Source: Brevibacillus fulvus
GTDB taxonomy: Bacteria > Bacillota > Bacilli > Brevibacillales > Brevibacillaceae
DNA: 64,000 nucleotides
NCBI RefSeq assembly: GCF_016908525.1
Contig: NZ_JAFBEB010000006.1
Span: 1 to 64,000 of the forward strand
Direction: 5' to 3'
The translations under genes were made by a program, and so were the position numbers. Below the pieces are notes generated by a model, which made no database searches, was not told where the DNA came from, and was given only the letters and a program-made list of their open reading frames with translations. Shown here in pieces: positions 50,157-58,489 of the stretch. Numbering within the stretch: the first letter of the stretch is position 1; every line of letters starts with the position of its first letter.

Positions 50157-50426
50157 AACAGCCGGAGGTCTTCTTCCTTCGCAACGTTCTTCTTCTTTCG
50201 CTCGGAAAATCCCCCTCTACAACGGAGTAAAGCGAGACCCCCCAAATACAAAACTATCCTTTTTTGTTATAATTTTGTTGTTATCTTATAGTTTACCTCC
50301 GCGAATTACTGATTAGGTGGCAGCCAAATGAACAGGAACTGGCAAAATTTATTTTGCTTGGCCGTTTATTTGTAGTACCATAACAGAGTAACGAATTGAT
50401 CTGTGTAAAGAAGGAGCAGGATAATT
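50157..50426. other. intergenic stretch upstream of deoD
   Basis: It is AT-rich in the middle, with one TATAAT (near 50271) that lacks a good -35, a small inverted repeat (GCAAAAT/ATTTTGC near 50344-50359) and a 15-codon open frame from the ATG near 50328. The deoD promoter must lie here, but I cannot place it with confidence. No further gene is supported. Confidence 0.5.
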
Positions 50427-51137
50427 GTGAGTGTACATATTGGCGCAAAACCGAACGACATCGCGGAAACAATCCTCTTGCCGGGGGACCCCCTGCGTGC
50501 GAAATATATTGCGGAAACGTTTCTGGAAGGAGCGGTATGTTACAACGAGGTTCGCGGCATGTTGGGGTACACGGGAACCTATAAAGGCAAACGGGTCTCT
50601 GTTCAGGGAACGGGTATGGGTGTTCCCTCAATCTCCATTTATGCCCAGGAACTGATGCAAAGCTATGGTGTGAAAAATTTGATCCGGGTTGGTACATGCG
50701 GGGCGATCCAGGAAGACATCAAAGTGCGCGATGTCATCATCGCGATGACCTCTTCGACCGATTCGCAAGTAAACCGGCTGCGTTTTCAGCAAATTGATTT
50801 TGCTCCGACCGCCAGCTTCGAGCTTCTGCACAAAGCGTATCAAGCTGCTGTGCAACGCAATCTGTCGGTGAAAGTGGGAAATGTGTTTACCAGCGATTCC
50901 TTCTACCGGGACAGCCTCGATCTCTACAAACAACTGGCTGCTTATCAAGTGCTGGCGGTAGAAATGGAAACGACCGCCCTGTATACGCTGGCTGCCAAAT
51001 TCAAACGAAATGCCTTGTCAATCCTGACCGTGAGCGACCATATTCTTACCGGTGAGGAGACAACCGCTGAAGAGCGCCAAACTACCTTTAATGAAATGAT
51101 TGAAGTTGCGCTGGAAGCGGCCACCGCTCAATCTTGA
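50427..51137 (+). CDS. deoD: Purine-nucleoside phosphorylase, DeoD type
   Basis: A 236-residue hexameric-type phosphorylase that splits purine (deoxy)ribonucleosides with phosphate into free base and (deoxy)ribose-1-phosphate. [11 protein letters not shown] is the phosphate-binding start, RVGTCGAIQ lies at about 87, [12 protein letters not shown] binds the ribose, and the general-acid Asp is in VSDHI. A GTG start at 50427 follows AAGGAG. It is monocistronic with a terminator behind it, whereas in many Bacilli the gene lies near yodJ or elsewhere. Confidence 0.96.
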   Translation: MSVHIGAKPNDIAETILLPGDPLRAKYIAETFLEGAVCYNEVRGMLGYTGTYKGKRVSVQGTGMGVPSISIYAQELMQSYGVKNLIRVGTCGAIQEDIKVRDVIIAMTSSTDSQVNRLRFQQIDFAPTASFELLHKAYQAAVQRNLSVKVGNVFTSDSFYRDSLDLYKQLAAYQVLAVEMETTALYTLAAKFKRNALSILTVSDHILTGEETTAEERQTTFNEMIEVALEAATAQS

Positions 51138-51274
51138 ACTTAGCCTTCGAAAAGAGCGTTTTTTGTTCTCCTCGCCGCGCCGATCCCCGGATCGGCGTCG
51201 TTCGCGGTTGGGTTGGGCAACCCGTTTGCCTGCCCGGTATCTTCTTTGCCACACCGGATTTGTCAACGAATCAT

Positions 51275-51307
51275 GAAGAGTGTCTTCTCTGGCACTCTTC
51301 TTTTGTT
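51275..51307 (+). terminator. terminator after deoD
   Basis: GAAGAGTG and CACTCTTC form an 8-bp stem with a 10-base loop and TTTTGTT. It lies between deoD and the DUF1904 gene. Confidence 0.82.
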
Positions 51308-51355
51308 GGCCAATTTCCGCCAATTGCCCAAGACAGTCTGAAAGGAATGGTTGCA

Positions 51356-51712
51356 ATGCCATTTTTACGCTTTAAAGGGGTCCCTGCTTCATTTTTGACC
51401 GCACTTTCGCCACAGCTGGTCGAAACGTTTGCTGCGGTCGCCGAAGTTCGCCGAGAGGTGGTCAAAGTGGAGTTGCTCCCTTATGAACGGATCACCGACA
51501 GCCCGGTTTCGCTGGAAATCTATATGTTTCAGCGGGAGCAAGGCAAACACGACGCGATCGCCGCCGCCATGCACCGGTTGCTGCTGGAACACGGCTATCC
51601 GAATGCGCATATTTTTTTCGTCATCCTCAGTCCTTCCCTCTACTATAAAGAAGGAAAGCCGCTGACCGATTACCCGCTGATCCCGGCTCCCCTGCAAAAT
51701 CCGGTCCCGTAA
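51356..51712 (+). CDS. DUF1904-family protein (tautomerase-like fold)
   Basis: A 118-residue protein of the DUF1904 family. MPFLRFKGVP at the N-terminus, SPVSLEIYMFQREQGKHD and the middle HIFFVILSPSLYYKEGKP fit the family. The N-terminal Pro after Met removal resembles 4-oxalocrotonate tautomerases, so a tautomerase activity is possible but unproven. The ATG at 51356 follows AAGGA by 9 bases; the longer frame upstream is part of the deoD terminator region. Confidence 0.82.
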   Translation: MPFLRFKGVPASFLTALSPQLVETFAAVAEVRREVVKVELLPYERITDSPVSLEIYMFQREQGKHDAIAAAMHRLLLEHGYPNAHIFFVILSPSLYYKEGKPLTDYPLIPAPLQNPVP

Positions 51713-51770
51713 AATGAACGTGACGGCCACAAGTTGGCCGCCACCTGCGCTTTGTTCGCCCCTGTTCGTT

Positions 51771-52733
51771 TTAAGCGGTGATAAGATTCGGGGGCGTCAA
51801 CCCGTTGATGCCTTTCAGTAAATTGTCAACTGCCAGTCGAGCCATTTGATATCTTGTCTCCTGTGTCGCCGAACCGATATGCGGAACGGTCACGACATTG
51901 GGCATCGTCAACAACGGATGGGTCGGATCGATCGGTTCTTGTTCATAGACATCCAATCCGGCGCCGCGAATCCAGTTATTTTGCAGCGCCTTGATCAACG
52001 CCTGTTCATCGACGTTCTTGCCGCGCGAGCCGTTAATAAAGATCGCCGTCTTTTTCATTAACCCGAATTCGCGTTCGCCCATCAATTTGTCGGTCTCCGG
52101 CGTATGCGGGGTCATCAGACAGACGAAATCGGCTTTGCCAAGCAGTTCATCCAGCTCGCAGTAAACCGCCTGAAAATCCCGCTCCGCTTCCTGATTTCGC
52201 GAGCGGTTATGATACAAGATTGGCATGTCAAAGCCGAAGTGGGCACGCTTGGCAATGGCTTTCCCAATGTTGCCCATGCCGATAATCCCCAGCGTTTTAT
52301 GGTGAACATCTACGCCAAACAGCTCTTCTCCAATCATCTCCCGCCAGTGGCCGGCTTTCATATACGAATCCAGCTCCGGAATTCTTCTCGCTGCCGCCAA
52401 TACCAAGGCAAAAATCGCATCAGCCGTCGTCTCGTCAAGCACGCCGGGCGTATTGGTCGCCCAAATATTTCTTTGCCGCAGTTCGGCGAGATCGAGGTTG
52501 TCGTAGCCTACCGAAATGTTGGAAACGATTTTTAACAGCGGGGCTTGCTCGAGCAATTCCTGATTGATCGGCAATCCGGAACCCAACAGCCCGTGCGCTG
52601 TTTTCAATTCCGCAACAAACAGTGGATCGCGGGGATCCTCCCATTTGGGAAAATACTTCACCTCACACGTTTGTTGCAACTCTTGCAGCAAGTCTGCCGG
52701 TACCGGCCGATAGACAACAACCTTTGGTTTCAT
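51771..52733 (-). CDS. D-isomer-specific 2-hydroxyacid dehydrogenase (glyoxylate/hydroxypyruvate reductase type)
   Basis: A 320-residue NAD(P)-dependent dehydrogenase of the GyaR/YvcT group. The Rossmann loop GIIGMGNIGKAIAKRA is near residue 150. The catalytic triad is present: Arg in INGSRGKNVDE, Glu in DVYEQEP, and His in VPHIGSA. It probably reduces glyoxylate, hydroxypyruvate or 2-ketogluconate. The ATG at 52733 lies after GGAAGGAG. A long hairpin stands in its leader. It faces the DUF1904 gene, with no clear terminator between them. Confidence 0.92.
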   Translation of the reverse strand: MKPKVVVYRPVPADLLQELQQTCEVKYFPKWEDPRDPLFVAELKTAHGLLGSGLPINQELLEQAPLLKIVSNISVGYDNLDLAELRQRNIWATNTPGVLDETTADAIFALVLAAARRIPELDSYMKAGHWREMIGEELFGVDVHHKTLGIIGMGNIGKAIAKRAHFGFDMPILYHNRSRNQEAERDFQAVYCELDELLGKADFVCLMTPHTPETDKLMGEREFGLMKKTAIFINGSRGKNVDEQALIKALQNNWIRGAGLDVYEQEPIDPTHPLLTMPNVVTVPHIGSATQETRYQMARLAVDNLLKGINGLTPPNLITA

Positions 52734-52766
52734 CAATCTTCGCTCCTTCCTGACATGTCCTTCAAA

Positions 52767-52802
52767 CGCAACGCACCTCCGTTTTTCTCCTGGTGCGTTG
52801 CG
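52767..52802 (-). other. strong hairpin in the leader of the hydroxyacid dehydrogenase gene
   Basis: CGCAACGCACC and GGTGCGTTGCG form a perfect 11-bp stem around a 14-base loop, 34 bases before the start codon. It lacks a T-run on either side (TTTGAAGG follows on the minus strand), so it may be a leader structure or a weak terminator of the protease gene. Confidence 0.55.
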
Positions 52803-52924
52803 CGTCATATTGGTTTATTTCGTTGCCTAATCATTGGTTCCTTCCAGCAAACGGAAAAAGCCGATGCCCGCGACAGGAAAGCCGGAAACAGCGATGCTGT
52901 ACCGGGCAGTTGGTCAATGACCGC

Positions 52925-55216
52925 TCAGGAACTCGCCGGATAATGAATTTCCAGCACATAATCGGTGGAACCGCTGGAATCGAGCCGAATGCGCACCTTA
53001 TACGTCCCCGCTTTTGTGACGGCATAGTCCAGCGTTTCCGGATAATTTTTGCTGGATGTGCTGCTTACCAGCTTTTTGCCGCTGCTGTTGTAGAGGTACA
53101 AGTCCACATCCGCATCTTCGTCGTCCCAATCTGCCACCAGCGAGATTGTTCCAGGTGTTTTCACCGAAATGTTATAATCCACGTATTTTTTCGATTTGGA
53201 GGAAAGCGTTCCTTTTTTGGTCAGTTTTTTCGTTTTCTGTTCTTTTAACTTTCCGTTGGTCGACAAGGCAAACGGCTGCGGCCCCATGGGAATATTGTAT
53301 GCTTCGACCGTTACCTGATAGGTCCCTTTTTCCGGATTGTCGATCCAAACCTCTTCCACATTGTTTTTGTTATCGACGTCATCATCGGTGTCATCATCAA
53401 AGAAGTCGTTGCCGTTGTAGACTTGTCCGGATGGCGCGGTGATCTTCAGATTCAGGTCGTTGACCAATGCCCGTCTGGCCGCAGGCGAAGCGGGATAATC
53501 CGTCCAGACCAACGTCGCCAAAAACGGATGTTTCGTATCGGTTACCTCAATGGAATAGGTTTGTTTTTGCCCGGTCTTCAAACCGCTCGTCTCGTCGGCA
53601 AAATCGGCGCCGATCGCTTTTTCCAGATTGACGCGGCCATATCCTTGTTCTTCAAAATAGGCGTCGTCGAGAATATCGGCTCCCGTGATCAGCATCGATT
53701 TGATCAGCGCCGCGCTCGGCTTTTTGATACCTTCCTCCTGCAAATACTCGCGGACTTGCGCGGCCCCGCCGGCCAAGATCGGTGTCGCCATGCTTGTGCC
53801 GCCCATGTAGGCATAGTCGGAATTGTAAGTGTCCCAAAATTGATCGTCAGGCGCCAAACGGGAACGCGTCGACAAGATGAATGTACCCGGAGCAACCAGA
53901 TCGGGTTTAAACCGTCCGTCCGCCGTCGGTCCCTTACTGCTGAAATAGGCGATTTCATCTTCATCGTCGGACAAACTTCCTTTGCTCGGCCGCAAATTTT
54001 CCGTTGCGCCGACGGCAATCGCATTTTTCGCCGTTGCCGGACTGCTGACCGAACCTAGTCCATACTCATCACCTTCATTACCCGCTGCCACGACCAGCAG
54101 CATATCTTTATGTTCCCACAGAAAGCGGTCGGCTTCATAGGCCGTCTCGTCATAGACACCAGCGATCTCGGGATCAGCTACCGGATCAAGTCCCCAGGAA
54201 TCGGAATGGATCCGTGCTCCATCGTCATAGGCTTCGTCCAACAAATCATAGAAACTGTCAAAAACGATCGCGCCCTCCTCATCCATGATCGATTGAAACA
54301 CAAGCTTCGCTTCCGGCGCCATCCCGGTGATTTTTCCGTTGGATGCGCTGCCGTTGCCGACCAGCGATCCGGCCACATGCGTTCCATGTCCGACTGGATC
54401 GCTGGCATCTCCGCGTCTTCCTAATGCGTACAATTTTTTCACCTGGTCAGCCAAGTCAGGATGCATATTTCGCACATTGCCCGTATCCAGACCAGTGTCC
54501 GCCACGCCGATCACTTGCCCGTTGCCTTCGTAGCCGGTGTCGGCCAATTCGTCGGATTGAATGATCTTTGCCGCTTGATCGTTATGAAGCTTGATTTTTC
54601 CTTTTGGCAAAACGGCAATGACATCGTCGGAATCCAGCAGTTCATCCAGTTTGTTGCCTTTCACGCGTACATCGGTGATGGCCCGGCCCGCTGTTTTCGT
54701 CTCGAGTTTGGAATATTCGTCCTCATCCAAACGTTCCAACACTTCATGCAGGTCGGACTTTTTGTCAAATCCGATCACCGCCACATCTACCTGATTACCG
54801 TCCTCAACCGCTTCGCGCAGTTCCGGGGCAAGCTTGTACTCCGGTTCGAAAGCGGTCACGCGTTTTATGTATGAGAGTTTTTTCAGTAATTTTTGCTGTT
54901 CTTTCTCGGTTACTTTCGCGATAAAGGAGAAATCGGGAATATAATCCCCCAACTCAATGCCCGCATCCGCCAATTCCTCTTTCCATTTCTCTTGAATTGG
55001 CCCGGTAAACTGGATAAGAACCAAATCTTCGGAAAAATCAAAGGATGACCCGCGACTGTGCAAAGGATTCGCCCGCAGCGAGATTTCTTGATCGGCTTCG
55101 ATTTGCGCCTTTTTGGCGCTGCGCTCGGATTCGTTTTTGGCAAACGCCGGTTGAGCAGTGATCAACAGAGAGAGGGAAATGGTTCCAACGATGCTTGTTT
55201 GCCAAATTCTTTTCAT
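52925..55216 (-). CDS. Secreted subtilisin-like serine protease (KP-43-like, S8 family)
   Basis: A 763-residue secreted protease. A Sec signal peptide (about 1-26, cut after AFA) is followed by a propeptide to about residue 205 and the S8 catalytic domain with Asp240 (VADTGLD), His277 (GHGTHVAG), Asn380 (AAGNEG) and Ser475 (GGTSMATP). Then come a jelly-roll domain (about 550-660) and a C-terminal PPC domain (about 675-763, DADVDLYLYNSSG). The layout resembles oxidation-stable alkaline proteases such as KP-43 with an added PPC domain. AAAGG precedes the ATG at 55216. Confidence 0.93.
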   Translation of the reverse strand: MKRIWQTSIVGTISLSLLITAQPAFAKNESERSAKKAQIEADQEISLRANPLHSRGSSFDFSEDLVLIQFTGPIQEKWKEELADAGIELGDYIPDFSFIAKVTEKEQQKLLKKLSYIKRVTAFEPEYKLAPELREAVEDGNQVDVAVIGFDKKSDLHEVLERLDEDEYSKLETKTAGRAITDVRVKGNKLDELLDSDDVIAVLPKGKIKLHNDQAAKIIQSDELADTGYEGNGQVIGVADTGLDTGNVRNMHPDLADQVKKLYALGRRGDASDPVGHGTHVAGSLVGNGSASNGKITGMAPEAKLVFQSIMDEEGAIVFDSFYDLLDEAYDDGARIHSDSWGLDPVADPEIAGVYDETAYEADRFLWEHKDMLLVVAAGNEGDEYGLGSVSSPATAKNAIAVGATENLRPSKGSLSDDEDEIAYFSSKGPTADGRFKPDLVAPGTFILSTRSRLAPDDQFWDTYNSDYAYMGGTSMATPILAGGAAQVREYLQEEGIKKPSAALIKSMLITGADILDDAYFEEQGYGRVNLEKAIGADFADETSGLKTGQKQTYSIEVTDTKHPFLATLVWTDYPASPAARRALVNDLNLKITAPSGQVYNGNDFFDDDTDDDVDNKNNVEEVWIDNPEKGTYQVTVEAYNIPMGPQPFALSTNGKLKEQKTKKLTKKGTLSSKSKKYVDYNISVKTPGTISLVADWDDEDADVDLYLYNSSGKKLVSSTSSKNYPETLDYAVTKAGTYKVRIRLDSSGSTDYVLEIHYPASS

Positions 55217-55277
55217 GTTTCCCAACCTTTCAAAATGGTAACTCTATTATAAACGAAGCAATCTCAATCGAATACTA

Positions 55278-55327
55278 GAAAAAAAGCAGCAAACCCCAAC
55301 CAACTTCACAAATGAAGTGATTGGGGC
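55278..55327 (-). terminator. terminator after the SpoVK-like gene
   Basis: CCCCAATCACTTCA and TGAAGTTGGTTGGGG pair with one mismatch region around TTTG, followed on the minus strand by TTTGCTGCTTTTTTT. Confidence 0.85.
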
Positions 55328-55351
55328 CTGGCAGATGGGACTGCTCGTTTC

Positions 55352-57763
55352 CTATCGTGCTTGCTCTTGCTCCGTTGAGTTCGTTTGACTTTCCGCCGGG
55401 AACAGGCTGGCAAGATCTTGCCAAATAACTTGCTGCAAATAGTCGGTACTCAGTTGCTCAAAGGGAGTTTCCGCCAGACGCAGCGCCTGGTTCTGTATGG
55501 CCTCCTGCACCAGATTGCTGACCAGCCGGCCATTTCCGTCCAGCCAGCCTTGCTTTGCCCCTAGCTCGAACTGCTGTTGCAACTGCTCCAACACTCCCTC
55601 CGCCAACTGATACCCCAAACCGGCAAGCTTGGCGGCAAACATGGCAGCCAGCTGCGCCGGCGTGTAGTCCGGGAACAGGAAATATTTCTTGAAACGGGAC
55701 GCCAAGCCGGGATTGACTTGCAGCAGCCGTTCCATTTCCCGCGGATAGCCGGCCAGCACAATCACCAAGTTTTCTTTATGCCGGGTCATCTCGTCAACCA
55801 TCGTCGTAATCGCTTCGCGGCCGAAGTCCAGCTCTCCGCCCGTCGCCAGCGCATACGCTTCATCAACAAACAGAACGCCGCCCAACGCTTCCCTGATCTT
55901 CCGCCTTGTCTGTACGGCAGTCTGTCCGACATATCCCCCCACCAAATCGGCCCGGCTGGCGATTACCAAGTGACCTCTTTTCAGGTAACCGCACTCGCGG
56001 AGCGTCTGGGCATATAAATGAGCAACGGTTGTTTTGCCTGTGCCCGGATTGCCGGTGAAAACGGCGTGCAGCTCGATCGGAACAGCTGGCAAGCCGCGAT
56101 TGACTCGCTCTTGCTGCACCAGCAAAAATCCGCGGACTTTCTCCAATTCACGCTTGATCGGTTCCAGGCCGATCAATTGCGCCAGTTGTTGCTCCGCGCT
56201 TTGTTCCGCTTGTTGGGCAAACGGTTGTTTCTGTACGTCTTCCGGGTAAAGCAGCGTAAAATCATCCAGATGCAGCGGAGAATCCCGATCGAGGAGACGG
56301 CCTTTGGCAAAAATGGCGTCCAGCACGATATTGGTCACCGTGCGGGCATTGCCGAAAGTGGCGTCGACCCGCTCCTGGTCAATCCGCTGTTTCAGCGCCT
56401 TTTTGGCTGAATCAGTCAACGAATAGTCATTACGCTCCGCTACCTGTTCGGCGATCGTGATCAGTTCGTTCGTGGAATAGTCAGGCAGCAGGAAGTGCCC
56501 AGTTTCTGGAAAGCGGCTGCGCAATCCCGGATTGGCCAACAAAAAGTGGCGCATCTCTTCGGGATAACCGGCGAGAATGACAACAAACTTGCCCGCCCAT
56601 TGCTCGCTGGTCATCGCGCTGACCAAGGTATCGATCGCCACTTGGCCATAGTCGCTGCCATGACTGTCTGCCCGTTTTAAACTGTACGCTTCATCGATGA
56701 AGAGCACCCCTCCGGCGGCACGCTTGATCATCTCCATCGTGCGCTCTTCCGTTTGCCCCACGAATGCCCCGACCAGCTGCGAGCGATCTGCTTCAATCAC
56801 TTCCGGCCGTTCCAGCAGCCCCAACTCGTGATACAGCCGAGCACTCAGCCGGGCCAGCGTCGTTTTGCCCGTCCCCGGATTGCCCATCAAAACCAGATGC
56901 AGCGGCAACGGGTCGCGCAACTGAAAGCCTTTTTCCTGCCGCAACTGTTGATAGCGGTAAAAATGGTACAACTGTTGGACCCGTTCCTTGATCTCCTCCA
57001 AGCCAATCAACTGTTGCAATTCTTGCAGCGCTGTCGGCTGTACTTCCATCTCGGCGGTTGTTTGCGCCGAATCGCTCAACAAGTTTTCCTTGCGCTGCTG
57101 CTGCAAGGCCAGCCGACGGATCAGCGCCTGCAATTCGGCGAGCATTTCCGAGGAGTAAAACATTCCCTTCAACGATTCCGCATATTTTTCGGCAATCATC
57201 AGCAGCTGGTTCAGCAGACGTTCCCGTTCCCGATACAAATCGAGCATCTGAACGATTTTTTCCTGTTCCGCCGGCGGCATATGCGGCGACAATTTTCCCA
57301 ACATGTCCAAAACTTGATACCAGTTCTGCGTGCTGTTTTGCTCACGATCAATCTGTGCCAGCAACTGCTCGACAAGCCGCTTGCGGGTAGCTCCGTTGTC
57401 TGTTTCGCGAATGACCGGAAAGTCGCTGACAAACGAGTGCCGCTTCAATTTTTCCAGCAGCAATTTTCCCAATTGTCGGGCAGCCGGTTGATGCGAAGGC
57501 GTCAGTTCACAGGCTCGCCACAGCCACTCCTCGGCCAAAGCCTCTCCCCCTGGTTTGCCCATCCGTTTTTCCCCAAGCGCGGTCAACAGCAGCGTTTCCA
57601 CATAATCAAGCTCTTGGGACGCCCGCGTTCCGCCTTGCCGTTCTTGTTCAATCTGCCGCAAACATAAGATGATGTCCGCTTCCGGCCATTCCGACAATTG
57701 TTCAGGCTGTTCCAACAGTTGCAGGAAACTGCGGCGTTCGGTTAATTTGGGGTCGATCGTCAT
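55352..57763 (-). CDS. Tandem AAA ATPase of the SpoVK/CbbX family
   Basis: An 803-residue protein. An N-terminal helical region (about 1-245) is followed by two AAA domains: Walker A GNPGTGKTT at 294-302 with LFIDEAYSL, and a second GNPGTGKTT at 571-579 with LFVDEAYAL. Each has AGYPxEM and a sensor-2-like end (TVTNIVLDAI, LVSNLVQEAI). B. subtilis SpoVK has a single such domain of about 320 residues; the closely related CbbX remodels Rubisco. GGAGG lies 8 bases before the ATG. Stage V sporulation is a plausible role, but no spore phenotype can be deduced. Confidence 0.88.
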   Translation of the reverse strand: MTIDPKLTERRSFLQLLEQPEQLSEWPEADIILCLRQIEQERQGGTRASQELDYVETLLLTALGEKRMGKPGGEALAEEWLWRACELTPSHQPAARQLGKLLLEKLKRHSFVSDFPVIRETDNGATRKRLVEQLLAQIDREQNSTQNWYQVLDMLGKLSPHMPPAEQEKIVQMLDLYRERERLLNQLLMIAEKYAESLKGMFYSSEMLAELQALIRRLALQQQRKENLLSDSAQTTAEMEVQPTALQELQQLIGLEEIKERVQQLYHFYRYQQLRQEKGFQLRDPLPLHLVLMGNPGTGKTTLARLSARLYHELGLLERPEVIEADRSQLVGAFVGQTEERTMEMIKRAAGGVLFIDEAYSLKRADSHGSDYGQVAIDTLVSAMTSEQWAGKFVVILAGYPEEMRHFLLANPGLRSRFPETGHFLLPDYSTNELITIAEQVAERNDYSLTDSAKKALKQRIDQERVDATFGNARTVTNIVLDAIFAKGRLLDRDSPLHLDDFTLLYPEDVQKQPFAQQAEQSAEQQLAQLIGLEPIKRELEKVRGFLLVQQERVNRGLPAVPIELHAVFTGNPGTGKTTVAHLYAQTLRECGYLKRGHLVIASRADLVGGYVGQTAVQTRRKIREALGGVLFVDEAYALATGGELDFGREAITTMVDEMTRHKENLVIVLAGYPREMERLLQVNPGLASRFKKYFLFPDYTPAQLAAMFAAKLAGLGYQLAEGVLEQLQQQFELGAKQGWLDGNGRLVSNLVQEAIQNQALRLAETPFEQLSTDYLQQVIWQDLASLFPAESQTNSTEQEQAR

Positions 57764-57819
57764 CTGTTGTCCCTCCGTTCCCACATCTCTTTCCCCAGTT
57801 GTATCATGTTTTCGGCAAA

Positions 57820-57847
57820 ATGAAAAGCGACCCGGTCGAGTCGCTTT
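57820..57847 (-). terminator. terminator upstream of the SpoVK-like gene
   Basis: AAAGCGAC and GTCGCTTT form an 8-bp stem followed on the minus strand by TTTTCATTTT. It ends the transcript of the small 67-residue protein gene, so the SpoVK-like gene is expressed separately. Confidence 0.8.
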
Positions 57848-57852
57848 CCGAT

Positions 57853-58056
57853 TTACAACTGCAGATTGCCCATGGCAAGATCGGCTTGCAAGTGGGCCAT
57901 TGCCGCAGGAATTACATCCTGTTCGGTCTCTGCTGCGATTTTAAAGCTGTGCAAGACTTGCTCTCCGTTGCGCAACTGGACATGATACTGGGAATCCCCG
58001 TCATAAGTCGTGGCCAGGTTAAATTGCTGTCCTGCAAGCGTAATGGTTTTTTCCAT
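57853..58056 (-). CDS. 67-residue protein of unknown function
   Basis: A small protein with a beta-strand start (KTITLAGQQFNLATTYDGDS) and a C-terminal helix (QDVIPAAMAHLQADLAMG). No family is recognised. GGGAGG lies 7 bases before the ATG at 58056. It follows parC and the next unknown gene on the same strand, with a terminator 6 bases behind it, so it may be the last gene of that transcript. Confidence 0.7.
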   Translation of the reverse strand: MEKTITLAGQQFNLATTYDGDSQYHVQLRNGEQVLHSFKIAAETEQDVIPAAMAHLQADLAMGNLQL

Positions 58057-58160
58057 GCGGACACCTCCCCGCACAGTTTTCCCATTTTCAACAGAAACCA
58101 GTCAATTGTTGTCTTTTTTTCAGGATTGCTCGCGAATTGTGCGCTTCCCCAGGAAATAGC

Positions 58161-58484
58161 TTATACCGGAGAAAAGTCTGCCAATTTCGTATATTGCTGG
58201 AGCATACGGCCGTTTGGCAGCGCCACGTGCAACTCGCCTTCATCTTCCGTCCTGGCCTGCCAGGCAAAAGCGAACGCTTTCTTCAACAAAGGTTCTTCTT
58301 CGGGCAACGAGTCCAGCATTTCCCGCAGCGTGTCGGCAAGCAGCGGGACAGCCAATCGTTCCCCAGACTCGGCAGGCAAAGACAGATACTTGGGCGCCTC
58401 CTGAAAATAGGAAACGGTATCAAGAAGCAAAGAGAGCTGCTGCCAGCTCAACTGTGCCTGAAAATCCTCGAATGGTTTTGCCAT
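58161..58484 (-). CDS. 107-residue protein of unknown function, downstream of parC
   Basis: An acidic helical protein (FEDFQAQLSWQQLSLLLDTV, then EMLDSLPEEEPLLKKAFAFA) with no recognised domain. The ATG at 58484 lies only 5 bases after the parC stop and has AAGGA 9 bases upstream. Co-transcription with topoisomerase IV is therefore likely. It has no signal peptide or Cys pair. Confidence 0.7.
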   Translation of the reverse strand: MAKPFEDFQAQLSWQQLSLLLDTVSYFQEAPKYLSLPAESGERLAVPLLADTLREMLDSLPEEEPLLKKAFAFAWQARTEDEGELHVALPNGRMLQQYTKLADFSPV

Positions 58485-58489
58485 ATGGA

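Noticed and set aside
51177-51196. GC-rich perfect inverted repeat (CGCCGATCC / GGATCGGCG) after deoD
   Set aside because: It has no T-run; the better terminator of deoD is at 51275-51307.
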